A program made the position numbers and the translations under genes. A stretch of DNA of 64,000 nucleotides. Source: Polyangiaceae bacterium. GTDB lineage: Bacteria > Myxococcota_A > Polyangia > Polyangiales > Polyangiaceae. The notes beneath the pieces were generated by a model that searched no databases, was not told the origin of the DNA, and was given only the letters and a program-made list of their open reading frames with translations. Of the stretch, positions 28,571 to 36,602 are shown piece by piece (position 1 is the first letter of the stretch; every line of letters begins with the position of its first letter). The stretch spans positions 1,054,001 through 1,118,000 of the forward strand of contig JABTUA010000003.1 of assembly GCA_015075635.1 (NCBI GenBank), read 5' to 3'.

Positions 28571-29775
28571 GGCTCGAGATACACCTCGAGCAGGTCGACG
28601 TCTGCATATTCGGATGGCGTCAAGAGGGCCAGCCGAACGCGGAGCGCCTGCGTCCCCGCCGGAGACGTCGCGGTGAGCACCGGATCGGCGTTGTACTGCC
28701 AGGCGTCCGTCGCCCACTTCACGGAAGAAAAGCCGATCTCCTTGTCGGCCCCGTCCATGAACAGAACTTGCGTCTCGCCCAGACTCCCGGCGTTTCGCGT
28801 GGTGGTGTGGATTCGGTAGACGCGTCCAGGCTGCGCCGTCACCGGCGGCGTGACCGCGTACACGCCGGGGAAGGCGCAGCTCGGCACGAAACCCGTGCTG
28901 TGCAGGCGCAGGTTCCAGCTGCCGCCGCCGGGCGCGGGATAGTTGTCGCGCGCGACCGACCAGGACGTGTCGGTCGGGCAGTTCTGCCAGCTGACCCACC
29001 CGCTGGGGAAGTCGCCCGGTGACTCGAAGCTGTTCTGGTAGATGGGCGGACAGTTCGCCGGGCTGCACCCGCACATGTTCGCGACGCCGAGGCCGCCGCA
29101 GGTCTTGGGCGCCGCGCACGTCCCGCAGGACAGCGTGCCGCCGCAGCCGTCGGGGATGCTGCCGCACTCCTTGCCCTGGGCGGCACAGGTCGTCGGCTCG
29201 CACGCGCAGACGTTGGCCGTGCCCCCGGCGCCGCACTTCTTGCCGGTCGGGCAGGTGCCGCACGCGAGCGTGCCGCCGCAGCCATCGGGGATGTTGCCGC
29301 AGTCCTTGCCTTGAGCGGCGCACGTCGTCGGCACGCAGCCGCACACGTTCGCCTGCCCCGAGGCGCCGCAGATCTTCGGCGCGGGGCACACGCCGCAGTC
29401 GAGCGCCTTGCCGCACCCATCCCCGATGGCGCCGCACTCGGCGCCCAGCGTCGCACAGGTCGACGGCGTGCAGGTGCCCTCCCCGCACTTGTTGGGACCG
29501 GCAGCGCCGCAGTTTTGCCCGGTCGGACAGGTCCCGCAGTTGATGATGGCGCTGCAACCGTTGCCGACGTCTCCGCAGTTCGCGCCGAGGTCGGCGCACG
29601 TCTTCGGCGTGCACGCCCAGGCGCCGTCGCCGAGCGTGTGCGCGTCCGCGTCGGAGCCGGCGTCGCCGACGCCGGTCGGCGGATCGGCGGCCGCGCTCTC
29701 CACGCCCAGGCAGCTCGCCACCGAGAGCGAGAGCCCTGCGAGGCCGACTACCGCGAGCGCGAGGCGGCGGAGCAT
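28567..29775 (-). CDS. Cys-rich repeat lipoprotein with C-terminal jelly-roll-like domain
   Basis: About 402 residues. ATG 29775 is preferred because AGGA lies 7-8 bp upstream of it; ATG 29784 would add three residues. The signal ends in SVASC, a probable lipobox. Residues ~55-225 are four or five tandem units of ~39 residues (CxPxTCAxxGxxCGxIxDGCGGxLxCGxCPxGKxCG). The last ~170 residues form a beta-rich domain starting NSFESPGDFPSGWVSW, reminiscent of carbohydrate-binding jelly rolls. It is likely a surface binding protein. Its stop overlaps the start of the broken small ORF that precedes hypF. Confidence 0.85.
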   Translation of the reverse strand: MLRRLALAVVGLAGLSLSVASCLGVESAAADPPTGVGDAGSDADAHTLGDGAWACTPKTCADLGANCGDVGNGCSAIINCGTCPTGQNCGAAGPNKCGEGTCTPSTCATLGAECGAIGDGCGKALDCGVCPAPKICGASGQANVCGCVPTTCAAQGKDCGNIPDGCGGTLACGTCPTGKKCGAGGTANVCACEPTTCAAQGKECGSIPDGCGGTLSCGTCAAPKTCGGLGVANMCGCSPANCPPIYQNSFESPGDFPSGWVSWQNCPTDTSWSVARDNYPAPGGGSWNLRLHSTGFVPSCAFPGVYAVTPPVTAQPGRVYRIHTTTRNAGSLGETQVLFMDGADKEIGFSSVKWATDAWQYNADPVLTATSPAGTQALRVRLALLTPSEYADVDLLEVYLEP

Positions 29776-29837
29776 CGGAGGCATCCTAACCCGCGCGTCG
29801 CAGGGATGCCATGGACGGCGTGCTCCTACTTCACTCG

Positions 29838-29847
29838 GTACGAGTAG
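29838..29847. promoter_or_regulatory. GTACGAGTAG, one-mismatch copy of the GTACTCGTAC motif
   Basis: On the minus strand this reads CTACTCGTAC, nine of ten matching the motif found at 3200 and 31965. It lies in the 231-bp divergent region between the Cys-rich gene at 29775 and the gene at 30007, which holds no other gene. A role in transcription is inferred only from its placement in front of the same class of exported Cys-rich proteins. Confidence 0.25.
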
Positions 29848-30006
29848 GACGTTCAAGCGTGCCTCGTCTACGGGCGCCGTTTGGTCGCGCACGAGCACCT
29901 GGAGGTCCTGGTCGACACCTGCGTATCGGGGAAGGTTGGCCGGGTAGGTGAACCGCGCGCCGAAACGTGCGACCCTCTCTCTCGGGTTCTGGCGGAGGTC
30001 TCTCAC

Positions 30007-31833
30007 ATGCACAAGGCACTCGTGGTGTTCGGGGCGATCGCCATGGCGGTCGCGTGTGGAGCGTCGGGCGGCGACGCCGGGGTCGGCAGCGGCGGCGCGA
30101 CCGGCACCGGCGCCAGCGGCAGCGGCGCGAGCGCGGGCGTGGGCGGCGGCGCGAGCTGCAGTCCCGCCTGTCCGAGCGGGCAGTACTGCGCGAGCTCGGG
30201 CAGCTGCGTCCCGGGCTGCGACGAGGACGGTGACTGCTCCGGCGCGGCGCCGTACTGCGACACCGCGACCCACCAGTGCGGCGAGTGCGCCCAAGACTCG
30301 AGCTGCGGCGCCGGCGAGATCTGCAAGAGCGGCAGCTGCGTCGAGGGCTGCTCCGCATCGCAGCCGTGCACCGACAGCGCGAAGACGTGCTGCAACGGAG
30401 CCTGCCTCGCGCTGGACGCCGACCCGAAGAACTGCGGAGCGTGCGGCACCGCTTGTCCGACCTTCACCAACGCAGAGAGCGCCTGCGAAGCCGGCGCGTG
30501 CAAGATGGGCACCTGTGCCGGTGGCTACGCCGACTGCAACGGTGACGCGAAGGACGGCTGCGAGACCAGCGGGACCTGCGCGTGTACGCCGGGCGCGACC
30601 CAGCCCTGCTACGAGGGCCCAGCCGGCACCGAGGGCGTCGGCAAGTGCGTGGGCGGGACCAAGACCTGCAACGCCACGGGCACGGCCTACGGTCCTTGCG
30701 CGGGGCAGGTCCTGCCGGGCAAGGAAGTCTGCGCGAACGGCGCGGACGAGGACTGCAACGGCACGGCCGACGACGTCGTCGACGTGGACAAGGACGGCTG
30801 GACCGAATGCGACGGGGACTGCTGCGAGACGCCGGCGCAGTGCTCCAAGCCGGAGGCAGTCAATCCCGGCGCCTTCGAGTACCCCGGCAACACGGTGGAC
30901 GACGACTGCGATCCGGGCACGCCCGACACGCAGCCGAGCGCGTGCAGCACGGCCGCCCTCTTCAGCGGGGTCAAGCCGGAGGACGTCGCCAAGGCGATCG
31001 ATCTCTGTCAGTTCACCACGGAGAACCCGCCTCCCGCCCAGAAGAAGTGGGGCGTGATCAGCGCCGAGTTCCTGCTCGCGAACGGCGCTACGCCGAGCGC
31101 GGCCCAGCTCGCGAACTTCCAGAGCTGGCAGGCCGCGGTGCTCCAGAACTACGGCACGGGCGGCATCGTGCCGAAGAACGGTCCGACCTTCGCCGGCATC
31201 TCCTCGGGCAGGATGCGGGACGAGAACGATCCGGGCTACGCCGGGGTGAGCTCGGCGATGGGCGTCGGGAGCCAGCCCCCGGCCGCGTACCTGGCGGCCC
31301 ACGCGGGCGCGCTGCCGGCCTCGCAAGGCTGCTCGGGCAATTGTCCGCCGGGCAGCGGCGCCAACGATCCGATCAACGTGCGCCTCAAGATCCGCGTGCC
31401 GACCAACGCCAAGTCGTTCTCGTACCAGTTCCGGTTCTTCTCCTACGAATACTGGTCCTGGCAGTGCACGAGCTTCAACGACTTCTACCTCGCGCTCTTG
31501 CAGACGGGCGCGGCCGGCATCCCCGCCGACAAGAACATCTCCTTCGACTCGCTCAAGAACCCCGTCAGCGTCAACAACGGCTTCTTCGACGTGTGCCAGG
31601 TGAAGGGCTGCAACACCTGCCCGGGCGGCACCGGCGAGCTCGCCGGCACGGGGATGGGCACCACGGGCGGCGGCACCGTCTGGCTGACCACCACGGCGCC
31701 CGTCGTGCCGGGCGAGGTCATGCAGATCGAGTTCATGGTCTTCGACGTCTCCGATCAGATCCTCGACTCGCTCACCATCCTCGACAACTTCCAGTGGAGC
31801 ATCGACCCGTCGAGCGTCGGGACGCACTCCTGA
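30007..31833 (+). CDS. Cys-rich exported protein with MopE-like region and choice-of-anchor L-type C-terminal domain
   Basis: 608 residues. The signal MHKALVVFGAIAMAVAC ends in a probable lipobox (AVAC), then a Gly/Ser linker. Residues ~50-320 are Cys-rich: EGF-like short repeats (CPSGQYCASSGSC), then the Asp-rich calcium-type units GKEVCANGADEDCNGTADD and DVDKDGWTECDGDCCET typical of MopE-like metal-binding proteins. The C-terminal ~290 residues form a beta-sandwich resembling choice-of-anchor L domains (ISSGRMRDENDPGY, SFSYQFRFFSYEYW, VFDVSDQILDSLTILDNF). Probably a large surface protein that binds metal or calcium. Confidence 0.85.
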   Translation: MHKALVVFGAIAMAVACGASGGDAGVGSGGATGTGASGSGASAGVGGGASCSPACPSGQYCASSGSCVPGCDEDGDCSGAAPYCDTATHQCGECAQDSSCGAGEICKSGSCVEGCSASQPCTDSAKTCCNGACLALDADPKNCGACGTACPTFTNAESACEAGACKMGTCAGGYADCNGDAKDGCETSGTCACTPGATQPCYEGPAGTEGVGKCVGGTKTCNATGTAYGPCAGQVLPGKEVCANGADEDCNGTADDVVDVDKDGWTECDGDCCETPAQCSKPEAVNPGAFEYPGNTVDDDCDPGTPDTQPSACSTAALFSGVKPEDVAKAIDLCQFTTENPPPAQKKWGVISAEFLLANGATPSAAQLANFQSWQAAVLQNYGTGGIVPKNGPTFAGISSGRMRDENDPGYAGVSSAMGVGSQPPAAYLAAHAGALPASQGCSGNCPPGSGANDPINVRLKIRVPTNAKSFSYQFRFFSYEYWSWQCTSFNDFYLALLQTGAAGIPADKNISFDSLKNPVSVNNGFFDVCQVKGCNTCPGGTGELAGTGMGTTGGGTVWLTTTAPVVPGEVMQIEFMVFDVSDQILDSLTILDNFQWSIDPSSVGTHS

Positions 31834-31964
31834 TTGGCCCGAGCCAGGACGAGCCGAGCTCGCGCCGAGCAGAGGTTCGGTTGCGACCCGGTCCTGCCCC
31901 TCCGTGTTGCTACCGAAGCAGCGGCGTTTCGTGAGGCGCGGTGCCTGCCGGGCCGAGAGTGCGG

Positions 31965-31975
31965 GTACTCGTACT
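31965..31975. promoter_or_regulatory. GTACTCGTACT motif before a Cys-rich lipoprotein gene
   Basis: GTAC-TC-GTAC inverted-repeat core, ending 9 bp before the ATG at 31985. It is identical over 11 bases to the motif at 3200-3210. Being this close to the start codon it could block ribosome binding or transcription if a protein bound there; the role is inferred. Confidence 0.35.
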
Positions 31976-31984
31976 CCAGCGCTC

Positions 31985-33013
31985 ATGCACCGCGTCGTCT
32001 CGTTCGCTGGGCTGGCCCTGCTCCTGGCGGCCTGTAGTGGCTCGTCGTTCTCCTCGTCCGGCGCAGGTGGCGCCGCGGGCGCAGGCGGTGGCGGCGGGAC
32101 TCCGGCAGGTGGCGCCAGCGGCGCCGGGAGTGGTGGAGCGCCCACCAGCTGCGTCGACGACGGAAGCTGCGCTCCTCCCAACCCCTATTGTGACAAGTCC
32201 GCTCAGACCTGCGTGAAGTGCCTGGGCCACGGCAACTGCTCCGATCCCGGCGCGCCCTTCTGCGATCCGGCGACGCACAGCTGCGTGGGTTGCGTCGAGC
32301 CCGGCGACTGCCCGAGCGGCAACTGCAACCAGACGACGAAGACCTGCGTCGTGGGCTGCGAAAACGCCTCGCAGTGCTCGAAACCGAAGGCGTTCTGCGA
32401 CCCGAGCAGCAAGACCTGTGTCGCCTGCCTCGTGGCTGGCGATTGTGGCGCCGCCTTCTCCACTTGCACGAGCGGCAAATGCGGCTGCCTCGGCGAAATG
32501 GCGCGCTGCGGCTCGGAGTGCATCGACACCGCCCTCGACCCTTCGAACTGCGGCGCGTGTGGGGTGAAGTGCGGCTCCGCTCAGACCTGTACGGGGGGCA
32601 AGTGCGTGTGCCGCCCCGGGCTCAGCCTGTGCGCCGGCGCTTGCGTGGACACGAGCTCCGACCCGAGCGCCTGTGGAGGCTGCGGAAAGCCCTGCGCCTC
32701 GGGCGAGAGTTGCGACAACGGGAGCTGCAGCGGAGGGAGCAGCTGCGACGGCGGCAAGCAGAGCTGCAGCAAAGGGTCGGGCATCGCTTGTGTCGATACG
32801 GGCAAGAGCCCGCTCGACTGCGGCAACTGCGGGACGGCTTGCCTCGCGGACCAGATCTGCGTCGATGGCAAGTGCACCCACTACGAGCCTGCGACGCCGT
32901 GCAACAGCTGTCCCTGCGCGTCGTGTCCGACCTCGACCGGCAGCGCGAGCACCTGCTGCATGGTCGGAGGCGCTCCGTCGTGCGTGGTCGGCTCGAGTTG
33001 CCCAGGGAACTGA
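31985..33013 (+). CDS. Cys-rich lipoprotein with Gly-rich linker
   Basis: 342 residues with signal MHRVVSFAGLALLLAAC (lipobox LAAC). A Gly/Ala/Ser linker (~18-55) is followed by ~46 Cys in short repeats: NPYCDKSAQTCVKCLGHGNC-type units early on, and CGECxDTxxDPxNCGACGxxC-type units later (SECIDTALDPSNCGACGVKC and GACVDTSSDPSACGGCGKPC), both common in myxobacterial secreted proteins. Cys spacing suggests an extended, disulfide-stapled rod. It follows the previous exported protein on the same strand by 151 bp, a gap that holds the GTACTCGTAC motif. No enzymatic motif. Confidence 0.85.
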   Translation: MHRVVSFAGLALLLAACSGSSFSSSGAGGAAGAGGGGGTPAGGASGAGSGGAPTSCVDDGSCAPPNPYCDKSAQTCVKCLGHGNCSDPGAPFCDPATHSCVGCVEPGDCPSGNCNQTTKTCVVGCENASQCSKPKAFCDPSSKTCVACLVAGDCGAAFSTCTSGKCGCLGEMARCGSECIDTALDPSNCGACGVKCGSAQTCTGGKCVCRPGLSLCAGACVDTSSDPSACGGCGKPCASGESCDNGSCSGGSSCDGGKQSCSKGSGIACVDTGKSPLDCGNCGTACLADQICVDGKCTHYEPATPCNSCPCASCPTSTGSASTCCMVGGAPSCVVGSSCPGN

Positions 33014-33106
33014 AGCAGCGCTCAAGTGGGCTCGACTCGCCCATTCGCCTGCCACTCCACTAGCGCGTCCCGACTCAGCGCAGGGCGTGGTCGCGCGCTC
33101 GAGGGC

Positions 33107-33241
33107 TCAGAAGCTCCAGGTCGCCGTGCCGCGCGCACCGCTCGGCCCGGTCGCGGCTCTGATCGGCGACACCAAGAGCAAGATGCCACCGCCGACGGCC
33201 AGGCCACCCCCGACGGCCATCAGGAGGACGCCTCCAGCCAT
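33107..33241 (-). pseudogene. 3' fragment of a membrane-anchored protein (PEGA-type tail)
   Basis: A 44-codon frame starting ATG 33241 reads a Gly-rich hydrophobic helix (LLMAVGGGLAVGGGILLLV) followed by a short tail ending GTATWSF. This is how PEGA/TPR-type myxobacterial envelope proteins end, with helices and a small beta tail. The rest of such a gene is absent upstream. It is one of several gene ends lying side by side in 33.0-33.8 kb. Confidence 0.35.
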
Positions 33242-33264
33242 GCTGTCGCCCGCCGAGCTCTCCT

Positions 33265-33387
33265 GGCGACGTGCTCGTCTGCACCATCCTCAGCTGTGGC
33301 AAAGACAAGGACTGCGGTGACGGTTGCGGCCCATGCCTCATCGTGGGCGGCATCGGCGTCTGCACGGGCTACAACACCGACACGTAG
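33265..33387 (+). pseudogene. 3' fragment of a Cys-rich secreted protein
   Basis: About 40 codons reading GDVLVCTILSCGKDKDCGDG and then CGPCLIVGGIGVC before a TAG. The Cys spacing matches the Cys-rich surface proteins of this window, but no start or signal precedes it. Just after the stop, another frame gives a further Cys-rich piece (CGCQATLTCVNECRAAPC), so the end of such a gene seems to have been broken and frameshifted here. Confidence 0.4.
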
Positions 33388-33605
33388 ACGCTCGTGCGGA
33401 TGCCAAGCGACGTTGACGTGCGTCAATGAGTGTCGCGCAGCTCCGTGTGTAGGTCCCCGTCTGCCTGCTCGCATGTCAGCACGGACTACCGGCTCGCGCG
33501 CCGCGCGGCCTGGGCCCGGGCCGATGCTCGCGCGCACGGGCGGAGGGGACGCGTCGTTTCGAGCCTGGCACGCGAGGGCGACCCCGAAGGTCAGCCGTCT
33601 CGATG

Positions 33606-33742
33606 TCAGCCGCCCTGTCTGCGCCCCTCGAAGTGACAGAGGAAGTCTGCGAGTACGAATCCCGACGAGGCGGACGATGCCAGCGTGAGGCCGTTGCAGA
33701 GCGACCGCGAGCTCCCCGAAGTCTTTGTCCAACGTACGACGG
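33606..33742 (-). pseudogene. Remnant of a DUF5615 PIN-like toxin gene
   Basis: On the minus strand the frame reads TLDKDFGELAVALQRPHAGI and continues VRLVGIR. Family members of DUF5615 (PIN-like, usually the toxin partner of a DUF433 antitoxin) have just this segment: a strand, D-KDFGEL with the acidic active-site residue, then HAGIVRL. Only ~40 codons remain; the N-terminal half with the other acidic residues and any antitoxin are missing. It abuts the inverted piece of the neighbouring Cys-rich gene. Confidence 0.55.
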
Positions 33743-33803
33743 GGAATCACGGCCTGCGTCCAGGGCGAGTGCGAGGTCGGGCAATGGCAGTACTGCGACA
33801 ATC
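33740..33803 (+). repeat. Inverted fragment of the Cys-rich anchored gene
   Basis: This plus-strand stretch reads GITACVQGECEVGQWQYCD, which matches VTACMLGECEVGQRQFCD on the minus strand of the intact gene at 36081-36602 (around 36178-36240). In the left copy the piece therefore lies in the opposite orientation to the rest, directly beside the direct-repeat edge at 33806. It is evidence of a local inversion. Confidence 0.65.
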
Positions 33804-33805
33804 CA

Positions 33806-34164
33806 CAACACTTGTGAGTCGCCGGACAGTCGGCTGGCTCGTCACATTCGAGGCGATGAGACCTGCGCGGGCACGCCTGCTCCCGTGGCACACAATCGAT
33901 CGTGCCTGGCTCCTCCGCACCCGGACTCATTCTTCCCGGGGTGTCGCAACACACTTCGGATTGCAGAACACAGGTCCTGTCTCCGCAGTACACGCGGTAC
34001 CTGCCACTGGGGAGGCCACGCCTTGCGAGCTGAATCGACTGAGCGCTCAGGAGAGCCACGCGACCCCGACCCCCGGAGTCAGCGTGCTGGCGGTAGAGAA
34101 GGACCAGGCCAATCACGATGCAGGCGGCCGTCGCGCCGATGACGACAAACGCGCGCCTGCCCAT
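33806..34164 (-). pseudogene. 5' part of a duplicated Cys-rich membrane-anchored protein gene
   Basis: From ATG 34164 the product begins MGRRAFVVIGATAACIVIGL, a single membrane anchor, and follows the gene at 36602 closely (RGLPSGRYRVYCGDRTCVLQ and ECDEPADCPATHKCC). After the Cys pair at the repeat edge the homology stops; the frame runs on to 33220 through the inverted piece and the DUF5615 remnant, which cannot encode the original C-terminus. Expression of the hybrid is possible, but it is best treated as broken. Confidence 0.6.
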
Positions 34165-34219
34165 CCGCCGAGTATGCCAAAGGGCAGTCGCCACTGCCCG
34201 CGGGCCTCTGCCGCGCGAC

Positions 34220-34414
34220 TCAGCGCACCCTGACCCACGTCCCCGCGCCGCGCGCATCCCCCGAGCGCACGCCGTGCCAGGTCTCCGGCACCACCGGGTC
34301 GGTCCACTCGAAGAGCCAGCGGGCGTCGCGCGGGGAGAGGTTCACGCAGCCGCCGCTCTTCGGCTCGCCGAAGCGATCGTGCCAGTAGGCCGCGTGCAAG
34401 GCGAAGGGCATGTG
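34220..34414 (-). pseudogene. Orphan 3' end of the L,D-transpeptidase gene
   Basis: The last 64 codons of the gene at 36658-38322 are repeated here, including the catalytic Cys motif SGGCVNLSPRDARWLFEW and the C-terminal GAGTWVRVR. There is no start, signal or upstream domain; the homology stops at 34414. The fragment is part of repeat copy A and cannot give an active enzyme. Confidence 0.8.
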
Positions 34415-34434
34415 TTGTCCTGCCTCCCCTCGCG

Positions 34435-34568
34435 TCGCTTCGCTCCGCGGTCCCCTCCAAGCCCGGTGCGCGCGAGCGGTGGCGGAGTGCCAAGACCACC
34501 CACGTCTTGCCGATGCTCGCGCGCACGCGGGCGGAGGGGACGCGTCGCCGCGAGTCTGGCGCGTCTTT
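34435..34568 (+). repeat. Candidate dispersed GC-rich repeat unit
   Basis: A 193-bp gap (34415-34606) between the orphan transpeptidase end and the next gene holds no gene. It contains CGCTTCGCTCCGCGGTCCCC next to CCCTCCAAGCCCGGTGCGCG, a pattern that recurs at ~36034 and ~52397, and a second block (GATGCTCGCGCGCACG followed by GGCGGAGGGGACGCGTCG) that recurs at ~33530. It may be a REP-like intergenic element. Confidence 0.35.
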
Positions 34569-34606
34569 TTTGCTGCCCGCGGCGCGTCCTTCACGGACAC
34601 CTGGCA

Positions 34607-35974
34607 CTAGGGCGACTGGGTCGGGTGATAGTCGAACCGCGCCAGCGCGATTCCTGGGTTCGGCCCATCCTCTGCCCACGCCACGAGCAGACCAGTTCCC
34701 GACGGCGATGAGACGACGCTCGGCTTGCCCGTTACCGGGCGCTCGAGGCTCTTCGATCCGAGTGGGATGCACCATTCATCCGTCAAGTCGATGTTCACGC
34801 GGGGCAGCTTCGCACCGAGATCGGTCCAAACTACGGCGACTGCCCGTCCTCCCACGGCGTCCGCGTCGAGCTCCCCCTGCCAGGAACCGGGCTGCACCAG
34901 GGACTGGCAGTCCAGCCCCGAACTTGGGGGAATCCTCCTATGAATCCTGGGATAGCCGCCGCCGCTGAACACAACCCATTGGCCCTCGGGGTGTGGAGCC
35001 ATCTCGAAATGTGGGGGCGCACTGAGCAGGATGCTCAGGTACTTCGGGACTTCCGCGAGGAGCATCGGTGCCGCGGAGACCCGAAAGAACCCGACGTGCG
35101 GGGTGGCTTCAGTCGTGCACCCTCCTGGAACGGCAACGTGGTAGCCCGGCGTTGCGACCAACCACTCGGTGCCTGCGGCGACGGCTCGCGTGGACGTGCC
35201 GCCCGGACCACACCCGATCTCGACAGCCTGCGAAGGGCCCGTTGTGGGGAACAAGGTCAAGCGCGCGCTCGCGCTACTGGACCCTTGCGTCCCAACGAGC
35301 TGAGCTGACGGTCCGAGCGAAACAAAACGCGCTTCGCCGGCAATCTCCGAGAGCGTCCCGACGTAATCTGCATCCGGCGAGACGCTGCGCGCGAGCCACG
35401 AGCTGCCACTTTTCGAAGCAAGCACGCTGAAGTGGTCGCCGGGTGCCGGTCCGACGGCGTGGTGGCCAGACAGAGCCGCATCCGTGAGGGTGAGGTGCGA
35501 CTGCAGCGCGGCGCCACTCGGCGGCCAGTTGCTCCACGGTTCGAGACCCATGTGCCTGATTTGATGCGGTGCGGAGTTTCCGGCCGCGGCCTGCCGCCTC
35601 AGCACCAGAGCGATGCGATGGCCGTCGACGGAGGCGAGCACCAGCTCTGGCATCGAGTCGACGAATCCAAGCGGTGTCTGAAGCAGAACAACCGGCTCCA
35701 CCAGCATCAGCGCCGGCGCAGGCGCGCCGTCGGAGGCGTCGGTTCCAATACTTCCTGCTGCGCCATCCAGCGTGGTGTCGGCGCCGGCATCTGGTACCGG
35801 AAGCACCGAGCCACTTCCCCCACTGCCTGCGACCGAGGCGTCATCCGCGCAGCACGCGGCCCCTCCTGCGCCGCTCGTCGCTGGTCGCGGACCGACGTCG
35901 CTCATTTCGCTTCGCGCGCCGCACGAGACGATGAGCACCGCCGTCAGTGCGAGGTTCGGTCCGGTGCGAGGCAC
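34607..35974 (-). CDS. Lipoprotein with beta-propeller-like body
   Basis: 455 residues with signal MPRTGPNLALTAVLIVSC (lipobox IVSC, Cys18). A ~70-residue Ala/Gly/Asp-rich linker with a CC pair follows, then a domain of repeated strand-rich units (SMPELVLASVDGHRIALVLR, DHFSVLASKSGSSWLARSV, WVVFSGGGYPRIHRRI, GLLVAWAEDGPNPGIALARF) like a sialidase or YncE-type propeller. No catalytic motif is evident. Base use looks somewhat less GC-biased at third positions than in neighbours, and the gene sits between the two copies of the 0.6-kb direct repeat, so it may have come with that rearrangement. Function unknown. Confidence 0.8.
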   Translation of the reverse strand: MPRTGPNLALTAVLIVSCGARSEMSDVGPRPATSGAGGAACCADDASVAGSGGSGSVLPVPDAGADTTLDGAAGSIGTDASDGAPAPALMLVEPVVLLQTPLGFVDSMPELVLASVDGHRIALVLRRQAAAGNSAPHQIRHMGLEPWSNWPPSGAALQSHLTLTDAALSGHHAVGPAPGDHFSVLASKSGSSWLARSVSPDADYVGTLSEIAGEARFVSLGPSAQLVGTQGSSSASARLTLFPTTGPSQAVEIGCGPGGTSTRAVAAGTEWLVATPGYHVAVPGGCTTEATPHVGFFRVSAAPMLLAEVPKYLSILLSAPPHFEMAPHPEGQWVVFSGGGYPRIHRRIPPSSGLDCQSLVQPGSWQGELDADAVGGRAVAVVWTDLGAKLPRVNIDLTDEWCIPLGSKSLERPVTGKPSVVSSPSGTGLLVAWAEDGPNPGIALARFDYHPTQSP

Positions 35975-36033
35975 ATACGGCAGAGTACACCGGTCGCGTG
36001 GAGATCAGGGACGCCGTCGCGCGCGGGAGTCGT

Positions 36034-36068
36034 CCCCCCTCCGCTCGCGTCGCTCGGCCCTCCAATCC
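36034..36068 (+). repeat. Second copy of the candidate dispersed GC-rich repeat (partial)
   Basis: CGCTCGCGTCGCTCGG followed by CCCTCCAATCCTCGGTG, matching the core of the unit at 34435 (CGC-rich stem, then CCCTCCAAnnC-CGGTG). It lies in the 106-bp gap between the lipoprotein start at 35974 and the stop of the Cys-rich anchored gene. Confidence 0.25.
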
Positions 36069-36080
36069 TCGGTGATGGCT

Positions 36081-36602
36081 CTATTCGGTCGACGGCAAGG
36101 GCGCTCTCGGGATCTTGAGCCGACCTCGAGCTCGGCACATTCCGCTCCTGCAAACCTTGGACGGGCACTCCGAATCGTCGTCGCAGAACTGCCGTTGCCC
36201 GACCTCGCACTCGCCAAGCATGCAGGCCGTGACTCCCCGCCCGCTACAACACTTGTGAGAAGCTGGACAGTCGGCTGGCTCGTCACATTCGATGCGATGA
36301 GATCCACGCCGGCACGCTCGATCCCGTGGCACACAATCGACCGTGCCTGGCTCCGCGCTGAAACTCATTCCTCCTGGGGTGTCGCAACACACGTGGGACT
36401 GCAGAACACAGGTCATGTCTCCGCAGTACACGCGGTACCTGCCACTGGGGAGGCCACGCCTTGCGAGCTGAATCGACTGAGCGCTCAGGAGAGCCACGCG
36501 ACTCCGGCCCCGAGAGCCGGCGTGCTGGCGGTAGAGAAGGACCAGGCCAATCACGATGCAGGCGGCCGTCGCGCCGATGACGACAAACGCGCGCCTCCCC
36601 AT
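36081..36602 (-). CDS. Cys-rich protein with N-terminal membrane anchor
   Basis: 173 residues from ATG 36602. MGRRAFVVIGATAACIVIGLVLLYRQ is an uncleaved-looking membrane anchor; the exported part has ~19 Cys in pairs and short loops (YCGDMTCVLQSHVCCDTPGG, ECDEPADCPASHKCC, CEVGQRQFCDDDSEC) like disulfide-rich toxin or growth-factor folds. It ends with a basic tail (RARGRLKIPRAPLPSTE). The gene starts 55 bp after the stop of the L,D-transpeptidase gene, in the same orientation, so both could be one transcript with a cell-wall role. A broken second copy lies at 33806-34164. Confidence 0.75.
   Translation of the reverse strand: MGRRAFVVIGATAACIVIGLVLLYRQHAGSRGRSRVALLSAQSIQLARRGLPSGRYRVYCGDMTCVLQSHVCCDTPGGMSFSAEPGTVDCVPRDRACRRGSHRIECDEPADCPASHKCCSGRGVTACMLGECEVGQRQFCDDDSECPSKVCRSGMCRARGRLKIPRAPLPSTE

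Larger units (their letters stand above)
33806..34414. repeat. Direct repeat, copy A (609 bp)
   Basis: Matches copy B at 36247-36852. The right ~250 bp (34162-34414), covering the intergenic stretch and the last 65 codons of the L,D-transpeptidase reading frame, appear identical, while the left part, inside the Cys-rich gene, differs at scattered bases including one 3-bp indel. The right edge is sharp: after GAAGGGCATGTG copy A turns into unrelated DNA. Confidence 0.85.

Noticed and set aside
26368..29022. Plus-strand open frame of over 880 codons opposite hypF and the Cys-rich gene
   Set aside because: Antisense to intact hypF with all family motifs; low-complexity composition and no start signal.
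33220..34164. A 314-residue gene from the left repeat copy
   Set aside because: Homology to the intact gene stops at 33806 and the rest consists of an inverted piece and another gene's remnant, so it is described as broken.
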